DNA from: Bacillota bacterium
GTDB lineage: Bacteria > Bacillota_E > Sulfobacillia > Sulfobacillales > Sulfobacillaceae
Direction: 5' to 3'
NCBI GenBank assembly: GCA_021802225.1
Contig: JAKAAS010000118.1
Span: 1-6,227 of the forward strand
DNA: 6,227 nt
Shown: piece by piece, positions 1-6,043 of the stretch
Layout of the letters: each line of letters begins with the position of its first letter
How positions within the stretch are numbered: position 1 is the stretch's first letter
Made by a program: the position numbers and the translations under genes
The notes under the pieces: generated by a model
Told to the model about the DNA's origin: nothing
What the model saw: only the letters and a program-made list of their open reading frames with translations
The model's database searches: none

Positions 1-965
1 AACACTTCAGATAAACGATAAATGGGGCCGGCGGGAACTCCAAATTGATTGAAAATATCCAACGCCTTATTAACCGTTTCGACTGCAAGCCGTGCGGTTA
101 TGAGTGCAAGAAGCTCGTTTTTGTTATCCACTCGATCTGGATTAGTTCTAAATTTTGGATCGTCTGCCAAGGGAAGGTCTAACGCAAGGCAAAAAGAACG
201 CCAAAGATTATCGTTACCAACAGCAATATTGATAAATCCATCTCGACACCGAAATGCCTGATATGGCACTAAATTGGGATGTGCACTACCACATGGTTGT
301 GGATTTTGCCCAGTAGCAAAATAGTTTTGGGCTTGAAACGTCTGAAATGAGATAAGACTATCTACCAAGGACACATCCACCCATTGCCCTTCCCCCGTTT
401 TATCTCGATGGCGAACAGCAATTAAGATTCCTACCAGAGCCCACATAGCGGCAGATAAATCTCCTACAGAAAATCCCGCTCGCATTGGTTCTCCGTTCGA
501 ATTGCCGGTAACGGACATTAGCCCTGACATTCCCTGGGCTATTTGATCAAATCCCGTTTGCATGTGTTTCGGTCCCGTTTGACCAAAACCAGAAATTGAA
601 CAAAGAATAATTTCTGGATTCAATTCACGAAGACGGGAGAAATCAAACTGCAATTTCGATAATGTTCCTGGTCGAAAATTTTCTACTACGACGTCTGCTT
701 GCAATACAAGCTTCTCAAAGAACTCCCGTCCCTTGTCATCTTTGAGGTCGATTTGGACACTTTCCTTATTACGGTTAATCGCATAGAAATAGGCTGCATC
801 GTCACCTAGGAAGGGGGGGCCCCACTTCCTTGTGGAATCACCAGCAGGCGATTCCACCTTAATCACGCGGGCTCCAAAATCTCCTAATGTCATGGTTGCA
901 AACGGTCCGCTTAAAATATGAGACAGATCAAGTACGGTAATGTCGGACAAGGGAAGAATGGTCAT
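1..965 (-). CDS. Class III CoA-transferase (CaiB/BaiF family), C-terminus off the window
   Basis: Reading from the ATG at 965 the frame is open to the window edge, giving 321 residues of a family that is usually about 380-430 long, so the C-terminus is missing. Family marks seen: VLDLSHILSGPFATM near residues 11-25, GARVIKVE 31-38, NRNKESVQIDL 64-74, ADVVVENFRPG 90-100, SISGFGQTGP 123-132, then SVGDLSAAMWALVGIL 166-181. The Asp in that last motif falls at residue 169, the same number as the catalytic Asp of formyl-CoA transferase, which carries the acyl anhydride intermediate; it is followed by KTGEGQWVDVSLVDS 189-203. These enzymes move CoA between carboxylic acids in the cytosol; some members are racemases or dehydratases, so the reaction is not fixed by sequence. 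It is last in the leftward operon, 20 nt after transporter 1, with a strong ribosome site. In this context it might activate the imported acid (for example sulfoacetate), which is inference. Family certain, substrate unknown. Confidence 0.93.
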   Translation of the reverse strand, partial: MTILPLSDITVLDLSHILSGPFATMTLGDFGARVIKVESPAGDSTRKWGPPFLGDDAAYFYAINRNKESVQIDLKDDKGREFFEKLVLQADVVVENFRPGTLSKLQFDFSRLRELNPEIILCSISGFGQTGPKHMQTGFDQIAQGMSGLMSVTGNSNGEPMRAGFSVGDLSAAMWALVGILIAVRHRDKTGEGQWVDVSLVDSLISFQTFQAQNYFATGQNPQPCGSAHPNLVPYQAFRCRDGFINIAVGNDNLWRSFCLALDLPLADDPKFRTNPDRVDNKNELLALITARLAVETVNKALDIFNQFGVPAGPIYRLSEV

Positions 966-970
966 TAGAG

Positions 971-980
971 AACCTCCTTT
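971..980 (-). promoter_or_regulatory. Ribosome binding site of the CoA-transferase
   Basis: On the minus strand AAAGGAGGTT precedes the ATG at 965, with 7 nt between GGAGG and the start. It lies entirely in the 20-nt gap after the stop codon of transporter 1, so the gene can be translated from the shared message without overlap. It fixes the start. Confidence 0.85.
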
Positions 981-985
981 GATGG

Positions 986-2368
986 TTATTCCAAAACGCC
1001 ACCTTGTGCACTGGATAATTCTAGATTCATAAAGGCAGTTTCCCTCCCCCAAATAAGGGTCGGAAGCATGGCCAAAATCGCAACCACTGCGGTGGCAATG
1101 AATAACACATCGGAACCGAATGTTTTAAGAACAATGGGGATGAAATATACTGCAACGACACCAGATCCAAACCGGGCAATTGTTTCTCCTGAAGCCGACC
1201 CCGTACCTCGTAACTCAGTCGGAAATTGTTCCGCCATGTAAACCTTGTTGAGAAAATTAATGCTTACTCCAAATAATGCCACAATCAGCCCAGGAATGAT
1301 TACGGCTTCGAAGGTGTAAGAAAAACCAAGCCAAATCAAACCGATACTTGCGGCACCAATACAAGCCAGATAGACCCGTTTACGTCCAAACTTATCCATC
1401 GCGTATCCTTGGAAAATTGTTGCTAGACCAGCTAAGAGCATCATTGAACCGGTAAGCAATAACGAGACGCCTTTAGACATCCCCTCACTCGAAAAAATGG
1501 ATGGCACATAGACTAAGACCGTGTAAAAAATTAACAGGGAACCACCAAATCCTATTCCGCTCATCCAAAGCCTACCAAAGTAAGGCCGTTGTGTGACTGT
1601 TACTGCAGATTCAGATTGTAACGCCTGTTCCAGACGCAGACCGCTATCATGCGTTAGACCTGATTCACGTTCAAGTCGTTCAACAAATGTCTGTACCTTC
1701 TTCGTTTGCCCCATGCGCAAAAGAAAGCGTGGAGATTCAGGGAGCCAAATGGCCAAAGGAATCAATAAAATCAGCGGAATGCCTCCCAATATAAACGGGA
1801 CATGCCATGCTGTGTCTGGGGGGAATGTTGACACTGCCCACGCACCTACCCATGTCGGTAAGACGTAGGCCCCGGTTAACACACCGTTAACCCATCCTAC
1901 TGCTGCTCCGCGTTTGTGCTTATGAACAAACTCCGACAACATTAAATAAGGGATGGGGAATACGGCTCCTTCGCCTAATCCGGCTATTCCACGCAGAACC
2001 ACCATCTCAGGTAAGTTAGAAGCTGCCGCACCTAACAGCGTAAAAGTTGAAAATACAGCAATTCCGACCATCAAAAGGCGGCGGCGCCCAAATTTGTCCG
2101 CTAACCGTCCAGCAGGAATTAAACCAATCACAATTCCTATAGTTGACGAGATTCCCAGCAATCCTTCTTCCGAGGGACTTAGGTGCCACAGTTTTGTTAG
2201 TGTGAGGACCACGGTACCTACTACCCCGATGTCAAAGGACTCAACTGTCCATGCGAGGAAAAGGAGTACCATAATGCCGATAATAGTGCGATTGAGTGGA
2301 ATTCTATTGAGGCGAGCCAGTAAGTTATCTTGCAGAGTATCGTCGCGAACATCAAGTAGATTTGCCAA
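986..2368 (-). CDS. MFS transporter 1 (metabolite:H+ symporter type), TTG start
   Basis: A 460-residue inner-membrane carrier of the major facilitator superfamily, full length for 12 membrane helices. It shows the loop 2-3 motif GRLADKFGRRR at residues 87-97, its repeat DKFGRKR in the second half (325-331), the LPESPRFL signature after helix 6 (209-216), and EQFPTELRGTGSA (380-392) at helix 10-11. These are typical of the sugar/acid:proton symporter branch. Helix 1 carries two acidic residues, E43 and D46 (VESFDIG). A hydrophilic central loop spans about 217-265. The start must be TTG at 2368, because TGA lies directly upstream in frame and the first internal Met is residue 33, inside helix 1. 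It is a diverged paralogue of transporter 2 just upstream (50-nt gap), sharing the STIGIVIGLIPAG stretch (75-87). The likely substrate is a small organic anion such as a sulfonate, judged from neighbours only. Confidence 0.93.
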   Translation of the reverse strand: MANLLDVRDDTLQDNLLARLNRIPLNRTIIGIMVLLFLAWTVESFDIGVVGTVVLTLTKLWHLSPSEEGLLGISSTIGIVIGLIPAGRLADKFGRRRLLMVGIAVFSTFTLLGAAASNLPEMVVLRGIAGLGEGAVFPIPYLMLSEFVHKHKRGAAVGWVNGVLTGAYVLPTWVGAWAVSTFPPDTAWHVPFILGGIPLILLIPLAIWLPESPRFLLRMGQTKKVQTFVERLERESGLTHDSGLRLEQALQSESAVTVTQRPYFGRLWMSGIGFGGSLLIFYTVLVYVPSIFSSEGMSKGVSLLLTGSMMLLAGLATIFQGYAMDKFGRKRVYLACIGAASIGLIWLGFSYTFEAVIIPGLIVALFGVSINFLNKVYMAEQFPTELRGTGSASGETIARFGSGVVAVYFIPIVLKTFGSDVLFIATAVVAILAMLPTLIWGRETAFMNLELSSAQGGVLE

Positions 2369-2385
2369 TCATGGTCATCTCCCTT
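2352..2385 (-). promoter_or_regulatory. Translation start region of MFS transporter 1, with overlapping 8-codon ORF
   Basis: On the minus strand AAGGGAG (2385-2379) is followed by ATG at 2378, ATG at 2372 and the transporter's TTG at 2368. The TTG is 10 nt from the Shine-Dalgarno; the ATG at 2372 is better placed at 6 nt but out of frame. The ATG frame reads MTMIGKST and stops at 2354-2352, just inside the transporter. It could be a leader peptide coupled to the TTG start, chance, or the trace of a single-base error that hides an ATG start. Confidence 0.5.
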
Positions 2386-2418
2386 AAATTACGAGTTATT
2401 TTCCGTAAGCAGCGTCTC

Positions 2419-3840
2419 TCAAGAGGACAACGTAGCTTCAATTTTTTCAAGGGACTGATTTTTTGTTTCTTTGGAAAAAAGCGCCAAAATTATTACAGCA
2501 AAGAACGTAACACCAGCGACGATATCAAAGGAGGGGATGAGCCCAATTCCCAAAATTAATGCAGGGAACGCATACGCTCCAACAACGCCGCCCAAAAATC
2601 GGCCCCAAGTTTCGACCGATGCGGCTCCAGTGGTGCGCATAGGGGTGGGATATTGCTCGGCATAGGACATTTTAAGAGAGGGAAAGGCGCCGGTTCCGAA
2701 AAATGACATAATACATCCATACAAGATCATCAAAGCACCTGTTTGGGCACCACCAAAAAACAGTGCGCCAATGCCTGCCACACCCATGAATAAGATGTAC
2801 ATCGTTTTCCGTCCCCATGTTTCCCCTAGATATCCGTTCAGTAATTTTCCAGGTATAGCAGCGCCAATGATAATGGCGGCAAATATCAATGATTTTGCCA
2901 AAGTAAGGCCCTCTTTGGTGAAGATCAGAGGTAGATATGTCATTACGATATAGAACATAAAGAATGTACCAACTGCAGCGATGGAACTAACGAGGGTGCG
3001 GCGTAGATATCGTCGTTGCCAAGGAGCCCAAATACGCCCAATCTGCGTTGACGTACTAATCTTGCCCCCCATGGCTTCCGATTCTATAGCTGTCGACGGT
3101 TCTGGTAGAGGCTGCCCTGTCCGTCTCACGGTTTCGTTTTCGATGTACGATAAAATCTCATGCGCTCGAGCGGTATCTCCTCGGCGACTCAACCATCGCG
3201 GAGACTCAGGTAGATACTTATAAATGAGCCACGCAGATATCAGAGGAATACCTGATACAACGAAGAAAACCCTCCAGGCTATGCCAGGCCGCAAAGCAGG
3301 GAGAATTGCCAGGCCTAATAACGGGGCAACGAAGTAACCAATTGACAGTGCGGCATCCATTACCCCATTAAATGTCGTGCGCCGATTGAGAGGTACAAAT
3401 TCACCAGTAATGGCGTAAGGCAAAGGAAACACTGCACCCATTCCAAGGCCTGATAGGAAACGCAGTATCACAAGGATTATAAGATTGGGACTAAATGCGC
3501 ACAAAATCGTGAAAAGGCTATATTCTACGATGCCCCAGATCAGAACTGTTTTTCTGCCAAATCGATCTGCAAGCTGACCTGCAGGGATCAATCCAATCAC
3601 AATTCCTATGGTTGAGGCCACTGCCAAAACACCGACCTCTCCGGCCGTCAACGTCATGGTCTTTTTTAAGACGGGGATAACAACACCGATCGCGCCGACA
3701 CTCAATGATTCGATAAACCAAGCGAGGGATCCGAGCAAAACAATTCTCCATGTAAGTCCGGTAATCGGCAAACGGTCCATACGACGAGCAATTTGTAGGG
3801 CTTCGTTTTGACCGCCGAACATATCAGAGGACGTATTCAT
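2419..3840 (-). CDS. MFS transporter 2 (metabolite:H+ symporter type)
   Basis: A 473-residue membrane carrier of the same MFS branch as transporter 1. Seen from the chosen start: loop 2-3 motif GQLADRFGRKT at 88-98, LPESPRWL at 210-217, the second-half equivalent GETWGRKT at 339-346, and EQYPTPMRTTGAAS at 395-408. The pattern fits 12 helices with a polar central loop around 218-280. The frame is open upstream to an ATG at 3927, but that codon has no ribosome site; the ATG at 3840 has GGGAGGT 10 nt away, and starting there brings the length in line with transporter 1. Helix 1 has E44 but Ser 47 where the paralogue has Asp 46. It is the first gene of the leftward operon, facing pta across the shared regulatory region. 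A role in uptake of the substrate degraded by this locus, or export of an end product such as sulfite, is inference. Confidence 0.93.
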   Translation of the reverse strand: MNTSSDMFGGQNEALQIARRMDRLPITGLTWRIVLLGSLAWFIESLSVGAIGVVIPVLKKTMTLTAGEVGVLAVASTIGIVIGLIPAGQLADRFGRKTVLIWGIVEYSLFTILCAFSPNLIILVILRFLSGLGMGAVFPLPYAITGEFVPLNRRTTFNGVMDAALSIGYFVAPLLGLAILPALRPGIAWRVFFVVSGIPLISAWLIYKYLPESPRWLSRRGDTARAHEILSYIENETVRRTGQPLPEPSTAIESEAMGGKISTSTQIGRIWAPWQRRYLRRTLVSSIAAVGTFFMFYIVMTYLPLIFTKEGLTLAKSLIFAAIIIGAAIPGKLLNGYLGETWGRKTMYILFMGVAGIGALFFGGAQTGALMILYGCIMSFFGTGAFPSLKMSYAEQYPTPMRTTGAASVETWGRFLGGVVGAYAFPALILGIGLIPSFDIVAGVTFFAVIILALFSKETKNQSLEKIEATLSS

Positions 3841-3850
3841 ATCTAAAGAA

Positions 3851-3857
3851 ACCTCCC
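3851..3857 (-). promoter_or_regulatory. Ribosome binding site that decides the start of MFS transporter 2
   Basis: GGGAGGT on the minus strand stands 10 nt before the ATG at 3840. The alternative ATG at 3927, which would add 29 residues, is preceded by GGTCTGGTGCATA with no useful Shine-Dalgarno, so the shorter start is preferred. Confidence 0.75.
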
Positions 3858-3988
3858 ATATCAAACGAGGTGCCAGCCTAAACGCAAACCCTGCCTGAGG
3901 TGTACCGCACACAGATACCGACAGCATTATGCACCAGACCCAATTCCTCTATCCAAGGCTTTCTATGAGAGCAAGCACCCATTTCTGG

Positions 3989-4012
3989 ATCCAGGATCCC
4001 GGGTCCGGGACT
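3989..4012 (-). repeat. Left arm of a 24-bp imperfect inverted repeat (putative operator)
   Basis: Read on the minus strand from 4012 it begins AGTCCCGGACCCGGGATCC. It matches the right arm (4125-4148) at 19 of 24 positions, with the first nine identical and every mismatch a transition. It starts about 12 nt downstream of a minus-strand TATAGT, near the expected transcription start of the transporter operon. Its far end runs into the perfect 10-bp palindrome CTGGATCCAG (3985-3994), which the right arm lacks. A repressor or activator site is the simplest reading; a 5'-leader RNA structure is the alternative. Confidence 0.55.
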
Positions 4013-4025
4013 GTTTACGTTTACA
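4012..4025. promoter_or_regulatory. cre-like palindrome (weak candidate)
   Basis: TGTTTACGTTTACA has the TG...CG...CA spacing of CcpA catabolite-responsive elements but departs from the usual consensus at about three positions, mainly in the AA of the left half. It also reads as a tandem GTTTAC GTTTAC. It sits between the leftward -10 and the left operator arm, where binding would block transcription of the transporter operon. Tentative. Confidence 0.25.
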
Positions 4026-4055
4026 CTATAGTAACGCAATTAAGACTATACGCAA
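4025..4055 (-). promoter_or_regulatory. Candidate promoter of the leftward (transporter) operon
   Basis: On the minus strand TTGCGT (4055-4050) is followed 19 nt later by TATAGT (4030-4025), one base from the sigma-A -10 consensus. The spacer is longer than the ideal 17; an overlapping TACTAT (4033-4028) would give a 16-nt spacer. Transcription would begin near 4018, just ahead of the left operator arm. Confidence 0.4.
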
Positions 4056-4056
4056 T
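4025..4056 (+). repeat. Direct repeat ACTATA..ACGCAAT
   Basis: ACTATA at 4025-4030 and 4045-4050, and ACGCAAT at 4034-4040 and 4050-4056, form two tandem units of about 16-20 bp. Both units overlap the candidate leftward promoter, so they may be regulator half-sites or simply a duplicated promoter segment. Confidence 0.4.
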
Positions 4057-4087
4057 ACCCAATTTACAAATAATGTTGAGAATGGGC

Positions 4088-4117
4088 TTGCAGTTCCACT
4101 AGGGTTGCGCATATTAT
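4088..4117 (+). promoter_or_regulatory. Candidate promoter of the pta operon
   Basis: TTGCAG (4088-4093) and TATTAT (4112-4117) are separated by 18 nt. The -10 matches the sigma-A consensus at five of six bases, the -35 only at its TTG. Transcription would begin near 4124, placing the right operator arm at about +1 to +25. Confidence 0.45.
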
Positions 4118-4124
4118 AGACATG

Positions 4125-4148
4125 AGTCCCGGATCCAGGGTCCCAGAT
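4125..4148 (+). repeat. Right arm of the 24-bp imperfect inverted repeat (putative operator)
   Basis: It begins AGTCCCGGATCCAGGGTCCC and is the partner of 3989-4012, from which it is separated by 112 bp. It begins 7 nt after the candidate -10 of the pta promoter and ends 21 nt before the pta start codon. Its position relative to the rightward promoter mirrors that of the left arm relative to the leftward promoter, suggesting shared control of both operons. Confidence 0.55.
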
Positions 4149-4158
4149 GGAAACAAAT

Positions 4159-4164
4159 GAGGTG
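4159..4164 (+). promoter_or_regulatory. Ribosome binding site for the GTG start of pta
   Basis: GAGGTG lies 5 nt before GTG at 4170. An in-frame TGA at 4158-4160 rules out any earlier start. A short ATG frame, METNEVVL (4147-4173), ends by overlapping the GTG (GTGA), which would allow coupled re-initiation. Confidence 0.65.
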
Positions 4165-4169
4165 GTTTT

Positions 4170-5219
4170 GTGAAGACACCTGGTGGCGTAGTTGAACAAC
4201 TTCGAAGTCGCGCATTTACTCATAAACGAACCATCGTATTTGCCGATGGTACCGATCCGCGGGTATATAGTGCGGCGAGTTATTTAGCGTGCGTTACATC
4301 TATTCATCCGATTCTGATCGGTAGTGCGCAATCGATTAAGGCTATGTCGAAACCATTGTCAGCATCACCTGACATGGAAATATACGATCCGGCGACAGAT
4401 TTACGGCAAGAGGTGTTGACTGAAGTAGCTGCTAGCCGGGACAAGATTCGATCAGCCTCAAAGCGAACCGGTATGGCTATACAGGATATGTTGCGTGAAC
4501 CTGTACTGAGTGGAGCTCTTTTCGTTCAATCAGGGTTTGCTGACGGCATGGTTGGTGGAGCAGATGTACCGACGGCCGATGTAATTCGTGCAGGAATCCG
4601 AGCGGTCGGGTTGGATCCCAAGTGCCCAATCGTTTCTGGATCTTTTGCGATGATATTGCCTGGTGGGATAGCGGGCAGTAATCGGGTAATAGTCTTTGGC
4701 GATTCCGCGGTAGTGCCCAATCCGACGGCTCAACAACTAGGATTCATCACGGTGAATACCGCCGACGTAGCAAAAACAGTTGTCGGATTAGATCCTGTTG
4801 TTGCATTGTTGTCGTTTTCTACAAAAGGGAGTGCGGAAGATGCCTCGATAACCCCGATCCGCGAAACTCTAATGTGGCTCCGAAATAATGTCCCCGATCT
4901 GATCGTGGATGGAGAACTCCAGGCAGATGCCGCACTCATTCCGGAAATAGGGCAGAAGAAAGCCCCAGAATCTACGGTTGCAGGACGAGCTAACGTATTG
5001 ATCTTCCCTAATCTCGCTGCAGGGAATATTGCCTATAAGTTGGTAGAACGCCTCGCGGGTGCCACGGCACTGGGAGTAATCTTATCGGGACTGGCTCGCC
5101 CGATTAACGATTTATCCAGAGGTTGTAGCGTCGATGACATTATCAACATGGCTGCGGTAACCGTCTTACAAGGACTGCAAGAACGTCATGCTATATACGG
5201 AATGGAGGGGAGACCATAG
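4170..5219 (+). CDS. pta: Phosphate acetyltransferase (PTA_PTB family)
   Basis: This cytosolic enzyme interconverts acetyl phosphate + CoA and acetyl-CoA + phosphate. At 349 residues it is the single-domain form without the extra N-terminal domain of the enterobacterial enzyme. Family blocks seen in order: TIVFADGTDPR (21-31), GGADVPTADVIRAGI (129-143), VFGDSAVVPNPTAQQL (175-190), SFSTKGSA (215-222), DGELQADAA (247-255), ANVLIFPNLAAGNIAYK (274-290) and PINDLSRGCSVDDI (311-324). Ser316, Arg317 and Asp323 correspond to the active-site Ser309, Arg310 and Asp316 of the Methanosarcina thermophila enzyme; Arg94 and Arg140 are candidates for its other two arginines. It heads the rightward operon, 2 nt from the SDR, with an Xsc-like gene third. 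In sulfonate degraders Pta recovers acetyl-CoA from the acetyl phosphate made by Xsc, which fits. The block pattern favours acetyl- over butyryltransferase, but activity on other acyl groups cannot be excluded. Confidence 0.95.
   Translation: MKTPGGVVEQLRSRAFTHKRTIVFADGTDPRVYSAASYLACVTSIHPILIGSAQSIKAMSKPLSASPDMEIYDPATDLRQEVLTEVAASRDKIRSASKRTGMAIQDMLREPVLSGALFVQSGFADGMVGGADVPTADVIRAGIRAVGLDPKCPIVSGSFAMILPGGIAGSNRVIVFGDSAVVPNPTAQQLGFITVNTADVAKTVVGLDPVVALLSFSTKGSAEDASITPIRETLMWLRNNVPDLIVDGELQADAALIPEIGQKKAPESTVAGRANVLIFPNLAAGNIAYKLVERLAGATALGVILSGLARPINDLSRGCSVDDIINMAAVTVLQGLQERHAIYGMEGRP
5204..5212 (+). promoter_or_regulatory. Ribosome binding site of the SDR gene, inside the end of pta
   Basis: GGAGGGGAG lies within the last codons of pta and 9 nt before the ATG at 5222. 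With only GG between the pta stop and this ATG, the two genes are probably translationally coupled. Confidence 0.75.
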
Positions 5220-5221
5220 GG

Positions 5222-6004
5222 ATGAACCTACAGGGCACAGTAGGGTTAGTGACGGGATCAGGTTCATGGGGAGGGGCTGGCCGTGCAGTAGCTATCCAGT
5301 TAGCTGAGCGGGGTGCTCGAGGCGTTGTCATTAACTACTCGCACAGCGAAGAAGCGGCTCGCGATACGGCTCATGCGGTGGAACGAGCCGGTGCCCAAGC
5401 GCTAGCGATCCGGGCGGACGTTTCGCGGGAGAATGAGGTATCCGCAATGATTCACGAGACGATCAGTGTATTTGGCTCGCTCGATATATTGGTCAACAAT
5501 GCCGCGTGGACAGCTCGGATACGTTTTGATGATATGGAGAGTCTAACGGAAGAAATTTGGGACAAAACATGGGGTGTTTGTGTTAAAGGGACCTACTTTT
5601 GTACCAAGGCTTCTGCTCCATACCTCATGAAGAGCCACGTGGGAGCGGTAGTCAACACGGCATCTATTGGAGGTTTGAGAGCCGTAGGATCTTCGTCCAT
5701 GGCCTATGCCGCATCCAAAGCGGCGATTATCAATATGACTCAGACACTGGCACGGGGACTAGCTCCCCGCATACGCGTTAACGCGGTCGCACCGGGATTT
5801 ATCGATGGTCAGTGGATGAAGTCAAACGATACTGGATTAGGTGAGCGGTACGATATTACGAAAGAAAGAATTGAAAAGAAGATCTTGCTCAAGCGGGTAG
5901 CTCAGCCCGAGGATGTCGCTAACGCTGTATTTGCGTTGATTGACGCAGATTTTGTCACTGGTCAAACGCTGGTTGTCGATGGCGGATACACCATACGTGA
6001 TTAA
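5222..6004 (+). CDS. Short-chain dehydrogenase/reductase (classical SDR, FabG-like)
   Basis: A 260-residue NAD(P)-dependent oxidoreductase of the classical SDR length. Seen: glycine-rich loop TGSGSWGGAGRA (11-22), DV at 66-67, NNAAW (92-96), active-site Ser148 in NTASIGG, Tyr162 and Lys166 in YAASK, PGFI (191-194) and the C-terminal VTGQTLVVDGGY (245-256). Two oddities: the glycine loop has about two residues more than the usual TGxxxGxG, and the Asn expected in the VN(V/L)KG motif is Cys120 (VCVKG). The second strand ends INYSHS, without the Asp that marks NAD preference, so NADP is possible. Closely related families make or use keto/hydroxy acids. Between pta and an Xsc-like gene it might interconvert isethionate and sulfoacetaldehyde, or act one step earlier; this is context inference, and a general 3-oxoacyl reductase label would also be defensible. 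Confidence 0.92.
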   Translation: MNLQGTVGLVTGSGSWGGAGRAVAIQLAERGARGVVINYSHSEEAARDTAHAVERAGAQALAIRADVSRENEVSAMIHETISVFGSLDILVNNAAWTARIRFDDMESLTEEIWDKTWGVCVKGTYFCTKASAPYLMKSHVGAVVNTASIGGLRAVGSSSMAYAASKAAIINMTQTLARGLAPRIRVNAVAPGFIDGQWMKSNDTGLGERYDITKERIEKKILLKRVAQPEDVANAVFALIDADFVTGQTLVVDGGYTIRD

Positions 6005-6028
6005 AAGAACTTGAGTAACCGATTAAAT

Positions 6029-6035
6029 AAGGAGG
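6029..6035 (+). promoter_or_regulatory. Ribosome binding site of the Xsc-like gene
   Basis: AAGGAGG stands 8 nt before the ATG at 6044, in the 39-nt gap after the SDR stop. No terminator is visible in the gap, so the gene belongs to the pta operon. Confidence 0.85.
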
Positions 6036-6043
6036 ATGTCACT

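Larger units (their letters stand above)
3841..4169. promoter_or_regulatory. Divergent intergenic regulatory region
   Basis: This 329-bp stretch separates the leftward transporter operon from the rightward pta operon and holds no convincing gene. It contains promoter-like sequences for both directions, a widely spaced 24-bp inverted repeat, a 7-bp direct repeat and a cre-like palindrome, each listed separately. The leftward message would have an untranslated leader of roughly 170 nt; the rightward one about 45 nt. No intrinsic terminator or recognisable riboswitch core was seen, although the long leftward leader leaves room for one. Confidence 0.75.

Noticed and set aside
49..261. 70-residue plus-strand frame opposite the CoA-transferase
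   Set aside because: It is a shadow of the strongly conserved minus-strand coding sequence, with no features of its own.
1953..2387. 144-residue plus-strand open frame opposite MFS transporter 1
   Set aside because: It lies antisense to a clearly coding transporter, its composition is rich in Pro, Arg, Ser and Thr as expected for a shadow frame, and it shows no domain or ribosome site.
3841..3927. N-terminal extension of MFS transporter 2 (start at 3927)
   Set aside because: There is no Shine-Dalgarno before that ATG, the extra 29 residues are not transporter-like, and a good ribosome site precedes the ATG at 3840.
4081..4125. T-box or other riboswitch ahead of pta
   Set aside because: The AGGGTTGC sequence does not extend to the conserved T-box AGGGTGG-ACCGCG core, there is no terminator stem, and the leader is too short.
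3985..4148. Inverted repeats as the ends of a small mobile element
   Set aside because: The 112 bp between the arms holds only promoter-like sequence, no target-site duplication was seen, and the mirrored position at two promoters fits operators better.
4026..4223. 65-residue minus-strand frame across the intergenic region
   Set aside because: It overlaps the start of pta and both candidate promoters, shows no family pattern, and has no convincing ribosome site.
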